Source: Aphelenchoides besseyi (lineage: Eukaryota; Nematoda; Chromadorea; Rhabditida; Aphelenchoididae). From it: DNA of 64,000 bases. Of the stretch, positions 40,865-54,693 are shown one piece after another (the stretch's first letter is position 1; each line of letters starts with the position of its first letter). The notes under the pieces were generated by a model that worked only from the letters and a program-made list of their open reading frames with translations, did not search any database and was not told the DNA's origin. The translations under genes were made by a program, and so were the position numbers. Where the stretch lies: assembly GCA_024699855.1 (NCBI GenBank), contig JAMPIQ010000003.1, positions 6,572,001-6,636,000 on the forward strand, in the 5' to 3' direction.

Positions 40865-42246
40865 TCATTTAATTGATTGTAAGTCATGTTGAAGTGAAAA
40901 ACTCATGACAAATAGAATTTGTACTAAATAGTATCCAAGACCAATAATAGAAATGACGGCAGTTAACCGATAGAGCAACCTACTCAACGCAGACGAAACA
41001 TCCGGTTTGAATAGTGGATAAAATTTTCGTGGGAATCCAATTCTTTGTAGTTGCTCATCATCGAGTTTTGATAGTTTCGTGTGGACATGAATAGCAGCAG
41101 CAAATGCCAAATTGGAGAGTTTTAGTGGTTGTCTAGGATCACGAGTTTAATTGTATCGTCTTCAACGACCTTCATACCTTACATGCATTCGATAAATGAG
41201 CGTTTGATACGATAATCTTTGCGTTTGATTTACAACCAAAGTAATCGATCCATTCGCATCGATTCGATGTTTAACATCCAAGGTAGTTGAAATAATCGCA
41301 TCTTCAAAGCCCACTTGTCGCCAACGACGAGAAGCCAAATCAAGAAGGAGCGAAATACGTTTGTGTTTGCCGTTGAAGAAGCGAACATTTAACGTCAAAC
41401 TGAATTGTTGATTTTGATTCCACGCTCCGTCTGTCTGAAATTAATAGAATAAGTCCTAATAACAACTCAGTTCATGTACCACATTACAACTTTTGACCAA
41501 TTCTTCACCAGCAAACAAACTGCTTAATGATAATTGTGCGATGATAGAGGTGTCGATGTTCATAACATAGATCCTCTTAAATTGCCACAGTTCTTGCATT
41601 GAATCTCCAAAAAAGTACAAAGTTCTATCTATCAACCGTCCAAAACGAACAAATCGTATATCAGTGGGAATTTCCACAAGATGTCGATTACATGAATTTT
41701 GTGTGTCGATAATCAAAAGTTTTCGATCTTCTAAATCTTATAGCTATCGAACCAAAAAACCTTGTTGACTTACGTTTATTCAAGCTTTTGAGGACGCCAA
41801 TATGAGTGGCGGACAGCGGTTGAAGAAGATCACTGACCGCGATTCTGTGAAACAAAAACTCGTTTTGATTTTGAATATCAACACGAATCTTGTACAAAAC
41901 TCGAATTGTCAGCAGTTTGTAGTCTAATTCACACTCAACAAGAAAAACATAAGAACAAACATAATGTTCGTAGTAAGCAAGAAGTACTCGATTGTGAGCA
42001 ATCAACATAACAAATGGCAACCACGGTCGAGACTCTGGCAGTTCTATTTTCCTATACAATTGAGCGATAATACACCACAGAAATGTCTATCTACCTTCTA
42101 GCATTCCATAATAAGTCGTATATCCACAGGAAATCAAAGGTACATTGAAATAAGAAACGGTCACTGGCATCCATAAACAGAAAGTTTTCAGGAATTGCGA
42201 TCTTGTCGGAAAATGTTGAAACAGGTACCAACAAATTTGATTTCAT
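40865..42246 (-). CDS. Uncharacterised protein with a C-terminal membrane span
   Basis: I do not recognise the family. The ATG at 42246 opens an exon (MKSNLLVPVSTFSDKIAIPE), and four GT-AG introns of ordinary local length (for example 41768-41725 and 41175-41139) join exons of matching phase into about 400 residues. The body has repeated strands of hydrophobic/charged alternation (VLLAYYEHYVCSYVFLVE, RKLLIIDTQNSCNRHLVEI, TLYFFGDSMQELWQFKRIYV) suggestive of a beta-propeller. It ends with one span (LTAVISIIGLGYYLVQILFV) and a short tail, so it is probably tail-anchored or single-pass. It is the third of three minus-strand genes (after DRG1 and DMAC2), 408 nt from DMAC2, and converges with the TauE/SafE gene. 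Confidence 0.65.
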
Positions 42247-42653
42247 TTCTCAAATGTACGTCAAAAAGTTCATTTAGTACAAGTTGATAAAATTACAATA
42301 CAAAGTGTAGTCAATCATTAAGATTCTAGTTGTTCAGGTCGTTTGCTCAGAATAATGGTTTTTGTTGTTCAATCTGTCGACTTAAAGTACAGATACAATA
42401 TTGCACTCAATTACTGCAGTCGCCATTCAGGTTGGACCACACACGTTTAGTCACGAACATCGAAACAATTGAGACGATTAGCGTTTGGTTTTTCTGCGTA
42501 ATAGCGATACTCGAGAATAGAAACCACCCAAGTGAATAGTCTTCGTAGACTGCTAAAGAAACGTCAAAAAAGTGCAACTGGAAAAGGTCAATGTACTTCA
42601 AACACATCTCAATCATTTTCTGTGGTAAAACAAAATTTATTAAACAACATTTC
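42247..42653. other. Short gap between DMAC2 and the unknown membrane protein
   Basis: About 400 nt between same-strand genes. It should hold the DMAC2 3' UTR and the start signals of the next gene. No separate exon is recognised. Confidence 0.4.
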
Positions 42654-44253
42654 CTATTGATTGCCTGCGGCCTGCTTTGAGTTCTTTTCGCTCTCAGAAA
42701 TTTGTTCATTGGAGTTTGCATTGATTAGAGTGTTCGGGTCGACACCCAATTGATTGAGTCGTTCTAATCGCTCGGCTAACGGCAACATTTTTGAATCAGT
42801 AAGACGTCCGTCTTTCTTGTCCAATTTTGCTTCATGTGCAAGAATTGTTTCGACCTGAACTTACAAATAAACAATTAATATAATTAATCACGTCACCTGA
42901 TCTGACCACATGTATCCACTTGGCGATCCAACTAACAAATGTCTCAAGCGACCCTTTGACAAACGATCCAAACGTTCGAATTCGATTTCGTCCATTTCAG
43001 GCAAATCTCGTCGAATGGTCGAAGTCATAATGGGCTGATCTTCTTCGTTCACTGTTGCTCGTTCGTTGATTTTACCCGCGACATAGTAGAGAGCTCCATT
43101 GTCATCTTCGACGAAAACGTTACCTGAAAACTGTTGAAAATTGCATGAAAATTTTTACGGACCTTTGGCATCAATCAAGGTTCGATCGTCACTTAACAGT
43201 TGTTTTTCGGCCTCTAGACATTCTAATGCAGCATCGTAGTCCAAGCCGACAACTTGAAGATGAGGCAGAGCTTCTTCCAACAACAATGCACTCTTCCCCA
43301 AATCCGTCTGATTGTTCATTCTTTCCAGGCGCAACGACTTCAAATTTCTTAATGTTCTCAACGCTAAAAGTCCTTTGCCCGAAATTCGATTGCAACCGCT
43401 CAAATCCAGAAGTTCCAACGAACTACAAACTCCGCCAATTCGACTCAGCGACCAGTCGTCAATGTATTTGCAATCAGCAAGACGCAACATTCGCAAATGA
43501 TGCAAATCGTACAAATTGTCAAAACCTATCGACTCAATGATTAAAGTTTTAGATTAATTGCTCACCTTCAAACATGAGTTCTGTTCTTGATGCATCGATA
43601 GCTTCGATGTACAGTCCATCAACTTTACGACCGGGTAGATCTCCATTTTTTCGTGTGTACCAATGACTATCGCCAACAAACTTCACCGAAGCGCCGCGAT
43701 GAACAAGAAAGTGAGCGGCCGCAAGATCGGCACCGAGAAACAACAAACGTTCAGCAATAAAACGTTGATCGTATTGTAGAAGTTGAAAATGTTCATAGCG
43801 TTTAACCCGCCGTTTGTTATCAAAACTGTGATCAACGTATCTCAACATTGTGTGATTGATTTGCAATTCTATTGGCATCGAACCGGCATCCCGACTAGTT
43901 TGGTCTTCGTATGCTTTTTGTGGAAGAACTAAACGAAATTACAAGCAACAGTCTTTCACTTGTTTTCTTACCATCGCTCGGCTTCTCTGGACTTATATAC
44001 CTGAAATGTTGAGTGTTCAGCTAAGATCTTGGAAAAGAAGTTACATGTCATCGGAAAGTCGGAACGCATTTTTTAGTTGATCTTTCTCTTTTTTCTCAGC
44101 TTTCGATTGTTTATCCAAATCTTGCCATCGACTAAAGAATAGAAGCAATTAAACCAACAAACGAACGAATGTTAACCGAAAGTATGGCCACCAATGAACT
44201 CGAAAGATTTTCGCATTTTGAACAGAAGTATGTATTCCACGTCGGAGAATCAT
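42654..44253 (-). CDS. DMAC2: DMAC2-like complex I assembly factor with a C-terminal extension
   Basis: DMAC2 (ATP5SL) is a leucine-rich-repeat mitochondrial protein needed to assemble the distal membrane arm of complex I. The ATG at 44253 gives a presequence-like start (MILRRGIHTSVQNAKIFRVH), short introns, then the family core: LLFLGADLAAAHFLVHRGASV (compare LATAFFLLARGAHL in human), LYIEAIDASRTELMFEGF, and the LRR block YDLHHLRMLRLADCKYIDDW, CSSLELLDLSGCNRISGKGL, LRTLRNLKSLRLERM, LPHLQVVGLDYDAAL, matching human DMAC2 residue for residue in spacing. Human DMAC2 ends soon after this. Here two more exons add about 150 residues (YYVAGKINERATV, LPEMDEIEFERLDRL, VGSPSGYMWSDQ) joined in phase. 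DRG1 ends 170 nt upstream on the same strand, a spacing that would suit an operon. Confidence 0.82.
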
Positions 44254-44423
44254 TCTCCTTCTAAAACTATCAAATCATTCAAGTGACTAGAGTTACGAAG
44301 GTATAATCGTTTAGAAACGTTGTAATCGCAAGTGCTCACTGATAATCAACCATCTTTATTAAAAGTAAAACAAATTAGTTGTTAGCGTATATAAAACTTT
44401 TCAACGAGCAACAACAATCCAAT

Positions 44424-45935
44424 TCACTTCTTAACAATTTGCACAACGTCTTCGTGATGCAATTTATGTTTTATTCCCACACGTTGCGGCGAAAACTTCG
44501 TACTTGTACCCCAAACAATTGCATAACGAAACTGAGAGGCCAGTGTTCGATGTAGAGCATGACAAGCGTGTTCAATAGTCGAATCTCCGCGGAGAATGAT
44601 TCCGTCCTCCACGCCTTTATACCAGAGTACATGCGGATAAGCGTTAATCCAACTCACCAAGATCTGGAGCTGAACCGGGCTTTTTGGTGTAAATTCGAAT
44701 CAATGCCAAATACTCCCAAATTCGCCTCAACAAAAAGTCCATATTCAAATTCATTTCACAGCTGATAACAACACTGTGAGGTTGCCGCGCGATTCGATCC
44801 AGCTCGTCAATGCTGATTTGATCGATTTTGTTGTAAACGTACAAGCATTTCAAATACACACGGTTTCCTTGAATCACATCAATGAATTCATCGACCCTAA
44901 ACACGCAGATTGAAGATATCGTCGCGAAAACTTACGTGCAATCTTCTCGAAAAACAACATCTGCATTGAAGATCTTGTATTCGTGCAAGATATTCATAAC
45001 CTAAACGTGCCAATGATGGCTCACTTCTCTTTCATTCACTAACCATCTTCTCATTGCAGTGAGTTAAGATGGCTGTTCGCGTAAATTTGACTCCACCTGT
45101 TGGTTTCCGTTTGAAATAAATTCCCGGACGCCGGCGATTCAATCGAATTCCAACTTCTTCGAGTTCTCGTTCCAATAATTCCCGCTAGAAACGAGCAATG
45201 CAAACACGATTTCTCAAGTTGTGCCAAACCTGCTTGTCGCCTTTCGTTGCATCGAGCATCATCAATATCAAATCCGATGTTTTGGCCACAGCAATCACTT
45301 GACGTCCACGACCTGAACCAGAAGGTTAAGCGAAAGTAAATCGAAATATCTCAAGCCTTTTCCCTGTGCTGCTCCTTCAATGATTCCGGGTAAATCCAGA
45401 AGTTGAATGTTTGCTCCTTGATATTCGATAACACCCGGAATGCATGTCAACGTCGTAAATTCATAACTCGCCGCAACAGATTCGGTTTTTGTAACAGTTG
45501 ACAAGAAAGTTGATTTGCCTACAGAAGGAAATCCAACCTGAAAGAAAAACAAAGTCAAATGAACCGTCCAAACTGATACCATTGCCACGCGTGCATCTCC
45601 ACTTTTCATAACATCGAAACCTTCTCCTTTTGCTCCGGCTTTGCCCGTTGGTTCCAGAAGCTGCTGGCGATATTTGGCGAGTTTGGCTTTCAGAAGACCT
45701 AAAATCCATGAAACGTTTTCACTGATTAAACTTGCAATCAACTAACCAAGATGATATTCGGTTGCCTATTGTAGATACTTGTATTGTTTGCGCTTTCTTT
45801 GCATTTTAATAATTTTACAAAAAATCATTTCAAAAGCAATTATCGAAACAAAAAGACAAACAATACAAGTACCTTGTTTTTTTGGGTTCGGGCAATTTCC
45901 CGTTCAATCTCCTGAATCTTCTCGACAATACCCAT
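44424..45935 (-). CDS. DRG1: Developmentally regulated GTP-binding protein 1 (DRG1)
   Basis: DRG1 is an Obg-like GTPase tied to translation. The ATG at 45935 opens [21 protein letters not shown], then a helical domain ([17 protein letters not shown]), [24 protein letters not shown] (G1), [16 protein letters not shown] (G2), [11 protein letters not shown] (G3), [21 protein letters not shown], the S5D2L-type insert ([10 protein letters not shown]), [14 protein letters not shown] (G4 NKID), [12 protein letters not shown], and a TGS domain ending [19 protein letters not shown] and VVQIVKK, the family's usual end. The intron after GKG (45356-45313) can only be spliced to the conserved GRGRQV if it starts with GC instead of GT. 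It is divergent from BCS1, with 258 nt between the starts. Confidence 0.92.
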
Positions 45936-46193
45936 TGTAGTAAGAGCTAAAACAATAGTTAACGTTCAAGTTCTAAGCCCAATATACGTAATGACATCAA
46001 AAGACATAACCGATATCCTCTGATCACTCAAAGAAACTCTCTTTCAACGTAGCGAACTAAGTTTTAATCGATTTCTTGAAAACCAAACAAAATGATTATA
46101 ACTTTGCGATAAAAAGAATCGTATGTTTACACTTACAGTGTGTTTATACAATGAAATTGTGCTCAAAATTTGCTACAAATTTGTCAAGTCAAA

Positions 46194-47731
46194 ATGACTA
46201 AGTTGTCATCTACAGGCGTGGACGAGATTCAAGATGTGAAACTCGAAACGAAGAGTTTCTTTGATCGTGCTTGCGCTCATCTCTCGGACAATCCCTATTT
46301 CTCAGCTGGAGCGGGATTAGCCGGACTTGGAATCGCGGCCTCAGTAAGCAAACGACTTCTACTTCTTTCAAATACTCTATTTCGACGTAAATTCATCACA
46401 TCGCTTTCGTTGAGCAATGAAGACACGTAAGTTTCGATGAATTAGTGTTTTTAAGTTGGTTTATGGTCTAGATCTTACCCGTGGGTTCTCGACTACATCA
46501 ACAAGCATAGTCGGCACAAAGCTCGTTCAATCACAGCGAATTCGGTGATTCGACAAACCGAAAGCGGACGCGTTACGACGAGTTTTTATCTGCTTCCCGG
46601 CCATGGGGTTCATTACTTGACGTACCGTTATCGTATAATTCAAGTCGAAAGACAGAGAGAAAAACAAGTGATTCAGCGGAACGGTGCTCGCGTTCCTTTG
46701 GAAACGGTTACATTGACGACATTTGGTAAGTTTACAAAAAAAGATCATATTTTTATTGTAATTCAGGTCGTGATCCTGCTTTTTGGACTCAGTTTCTGGC
46801 CAACGCGACGAGTGAAGCTCTTTCAAAAGTAAGTCGATCAATCGAAAAGTGTGTGTAAAAAGTTTTAAAGGAAGAAACGGGACTTGTTGTTTACAACGCG
46901 ATTGGGCCTGAATGGCGGCGAATGGGTAATCCGCGACGAAAACGACCGTTGGAGTCAGTAGTTTTGGCCGAAGGAGTGGCTAACAGTATTCATGACGATG
47001 TATTGGAGTTTATCAAAAGTGAAAAATGGTGTGTTATTTGACAGTGTTATTGTTATTCTCATCATTCAGGTACAATGAACGTGGCATTCCGTATCGACGT
47101 GGATATCTTCTTCACGGTCCTCCGGGAACCGGAAAGAGTAGTTACATTTCTGCGTTGGCCGGTCATTTCGGTTACAGTATTTGTACACTGTCACTAAGTG
47201 AACGGACATTAGACGACGATCGCTTGGCATATTTACTGAACAATGCTCCACCGAATTGCTTTATATTGCTGGAAGATATTGACGCAGCATTCGTATCCCG
47301 CGATCTTTTCGACAACTCTCAACATCGAGCATACGAAGGAATGACTCGGGTAACATTTTCTGGTCTTTTGAATGCGATTGATGGTGTCGCTTCAACGGAA
47401 GAACGGCTTTTGTTCATGACCACAAATCATATAGACCGTTTGGACACAGCACTTATACGCCCCGGTCGTATTGATATGAAGCAATATTTTGGGAATTGCA
47501 CGCCGATTATGCTCGAACAGGTGATCCAACTGACTGACGAAGAAGCCTTAGGCCATTTTTTAGATGTTTCAACGTTTCTTTAACGCTTCCGAGGATCAAT
47601 GCAAAGAATTTGCGAGTGAAGTCCTCAAGTTACATCAAGAGTTTTCTCCCGCTCAAATTCAAGGATATTTACTGATGCACAAAGATCGTCCACAGGATGC
47701 AATTAGCAATGTCAGTTCAGCATCTCCATAG
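46194..47731 (+). CDS. BCS1L: Mitochondrial AAA chaperone BCS1
   Basis: BCS1 inserts the folded Rieske protein into respiratory complex III across the inner membrane. Six exons (46194-46426, 46472-46725, 46767-46828, 46871-47028, 47070-47520, 47564-47731) give 441 residues. A single N-terminal span ([13 protein letters not shown]) is followed by the BCS1-specific domain ([47 protein letters not shown]). The AAA domain has [20 protein letters not shown] (Walker A), [12 protein letters not shown] (Walker B), [21 protein letters not shown] (sensor 1 and arginine finger region), and ends [14 protein letters not shown]. Order and spacing follow human BCS1L. A plus-strand AATAAA lies at about 47765-47770. 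Confidence 0.95.
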
Positions 47732-48550
47732 GATTCTTTTCATTCTCTTGTTACGGGTCAATCAAATAAACAATAGTTTGTTGCTAGCCACAAGAGGAAC
47801 ACTGTGCATATTATATGAACGATTGCGTAAAAACTATTCTTATGACTCTACCGTAGTTCAAATTATAATTGCAGTAATTAGCATTGTGTTCTGATTTCTT
47901 TGAAATTAAAGACCTTTGAACCCAATGAGCAGTTGGTTTCTCTTCGAATTTCCAAAAACACTGCATCGTAGCAACGCGCTAAAGTTGTAAAGAATTTGAG
48001 ATAAAATACGTTTAAGCGGAATTTGGAGTTTCTTTCGTTTTTGTGCGTGACCTTTACATTTGTTTTTGCGTTGATTGTCGTGATTACAGTTCTCACCAAT
48101 GTGTTAAGGCTTCTTGATGTGCTAGTAGTTAACATATTCAGTTCAGTTATAACAAACCAAAAACCTGAATGCCAAATCAGTCTCCAGATGCTTTTTTAAC
48201 ACAAATTCGATAACATAAAAATGTACATAGGTGTGTTTTGGCTCATTATTCATCTTAAATTCCTCAGTCTTAAACGCTCAAACGTAGGAATAAGACGGGC
48301 TTTTGACTACCTATCAGGATGTGTGATTAGTTCTAGGCGACAAGACCAATAAAAAAACTCGCACAATTGACCACTAATTCGAAAAGCAGTTCATAACCGC
48401 ACAACTCCTTTTAGTTTTGGCGCGTTGTTGTTTTTGACAGCGAGAGCGTGTTCTGGTCTTCTTTTGTCGACTAATCGGACTGTTGATTCACAATCTGATC
48501 TGACCATGAGCTTTAGACGTCGACTGCGTCGGATTTTCTGCTTCACAGCA
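47732..48550. other. Intergenic DNA between BCS1 and the kinesin
   Basis: It holds the BCS1 poly(A) signal near 47765 and presumably the kinesin promoter. The frame open from 48425 runs into the proposed kinesin first exon and offers an alternative in-frame ATG near 48506. No other gene is seen. Confidence 0.4.
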
Positions 48551-52465
<3,915 letters not shown>

Positions 52466-52639
52466 CTGTTTCATTATTTATACTGTTTATTGTACACGAG
52501 AATTTGAGCTTAAAGAGAAGTAAACTTGTATAAATCTCGTATTTTGATGGTCGTCCAATTGCTGCGAGATTTCTTAACGAATTAAGTGCACAAGCTTAAC
52601 GGTTGGTACAAATATGCGCCAAATATTCTTTAAATTATT

Positions 52640-52645
52640 TTTATT
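52640..52645 (-). terminator. AATAAA polyadenylation signal of the stomatin gene
   Basis: A minus-strand hexamer about 150 nt past the stomatin stop, within the 330-nt convergent gap shared with the kinesin gene. Confidence 0.45.
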
Positions 52646-52795
52646 GGAAATTACAATGAACACAAAAATGACACTTACGACGCAAAAGCAACATTTGAAT
52701 ATCGAGGAAACAAATGGCATTTAAATTTACAGCAGAAGATCAGTTGTTTTGAAGAAAAGTAAAGAAATGTGAGAAAAGCAAAATTAGACGATCGC

Positions 52796-54693
52796 TTATG
52801 AGCGAGTCGAGTGAGTCGACTGGACCGAACGTAAGTGGAAGTCGTTCGGTGACGCGGAATTTCCTTCTTCGATTTGCTGTGGATGTTGATGTTGAGTGAA
52901 TGCCGGTGCTGGATGAACGTTTCCATATGATTGAGGTTGTGGACGTTGCTCGGGCAAGAAACTGGAGATGATGTCCATTCTGTAATGTGCTGTGGTGTTT
53001 TTCGATTCGTACTAGACACTTACGGAAGTGGAAAAATAACCGTGGAGTTACGTTCGGAGGCAATGGTGTTCAAAGTTTGAAGATAACTGTAAGCATTGTT
53101 TTAACTTCATTTTTAGATTCCCAACTTCTTGACTATACGATCATTCCTCGGCAAATTAAGATCAGCACAAAGATGTTGTGCGTCTTTTTTAATATCATCA
53201 GCCCACGTTGTTATATCCCGACAAATTCGATGTGAATATAACTTACCGTAATTGCAAGGCAGCCGGATGGCTTCCCATGACTTCAGCAGCTGAGCGCAAT
53301 GCTTCACTCGCTTGACGTTCACCTTCAGCAGCAATGATCTTCGCTTTTGCTTCACTAAATAGACCCAACTGTAAAAGGAATTTTATTTTAAAGTAACTTA
53401 CCGTGATGCTTCGGCTTCGGCAGCAAGAGATCGTTGCATCTAATTACTAGATTAGAATACTTCTATTCGAAAACTTACTTGTTTCGGTAAACTAAAGTAA
53501 AATAGATAAGATTGTATGTTCATAGTACTACTTACCGAATGTCTTTGACTTCTACGCGCGAAACTTTCACACCCCAGGCTTCAGTGGCTTGATCGAGTAC
53601 AGTCTGCATTGCGGCACTGATCTCTTCACCTGAAAACAAAAATTGAAAACTGAACGTATGTGAATACAATTACGGTGGGACAACATTTCACTCAGGCTTT
53701 TTGTTCCAAGAACCGTTCTAAATTGTCAAATTGATATTTGGGAACGAGCATCTGTGGAATCGGATGTTTGCGGGTTTAGACCTTGCGAATGCAAATTCTA
53801 ATAAGCAGAAAACGCATAGTCTGAGTTATTGATATCATATTTTCTAAATCAAGTGTTCTGAAAATTGATTGACACCTTGCTTTTAACAATAAAATTCAAC
53901 ACTGATCTGCACAGACCACGACATTCTCAAACGTTTGTGCTCCCTTTAATTTCTTGCGCGTGTTGGTAATTAGAATCGGTATTCGCAAGTCTGAATCCGC
54001 AATTGTCCGATTTCACGGATGCTCGCCCGCAACGTCAACCTGCCTCAGAGTTGTTTGTGCCAACAACTTGGTCGATCCTGTGGCATTCTCAACGTTGACA
54101 ATGGAAATAGTTGCATCGTAAATGCGGAAATACACAACTGCATCAACCTCGACAGTAACAGAGTCGCGTGAAAGCAACTCTTGAGGTGGGATTGAAAAAC
54201 TAAAGACAAACATCACATGTTTTATAAAACAACTCGAACCTGACGACTCGAAGATCTACTTTGCGATACTCGTCTGAAATTGCTTATCATTAACCTCATA
54301 TTTTACTTCTTGTTGTACCAATACAAGGCAAGATAAAGAAGAGACCGGGCCCTTTCGCGCCGCCGGCCTTCAAACGTCCTGTAAAACAAACTGAATTCGA
54401 AAGAATTATTGAAAAACAAACCCAAACGAAAGATAACGGCACGTTCGTATTGTTGAACACTGTAAATTTGACAGTAGAACTCGTTTTCAAACGGAAACTT
54501 GCATTCGGAAGTAGAGAAAAAATGTGAACGGAAATGTAATAAAAACGAGCAGATAGGAAATAACAATCAAGAACCAACTACAGGCATCGTATGGTTCTGT
54601 TTGTTCGAATCTCAAATTCGGCGACTTTTGTCGATGGTGTTCGTCTGCACGTTCGACATCATGACGAACTGGTGTGTTGTGGCCTTCAGTCAT
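52796..54693 (-). CDS. Stomatin/MEC-2-family band 7 protein
   Basis: Stomatins are hairpin membrane proteins that organise lipid rafts and gate ion channels such as DEG/ENaC. The ATG at 54693 opens a polar N-terminus, then the hairpin ([20 protein letters not shown]) and the band 7 domain: [126 protein letters not shown] coiled helix ([19 protein letters not shown]) and [18 protein letters not shown] follow, as in MEC-2/stomatin, then a Gln/Pro/His-rich tail ending STRS. Two introns (54502-54460 and 54043-53718) resolve only with GC donors. Convergent with the kinesin gene. Confidence 0.93.
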
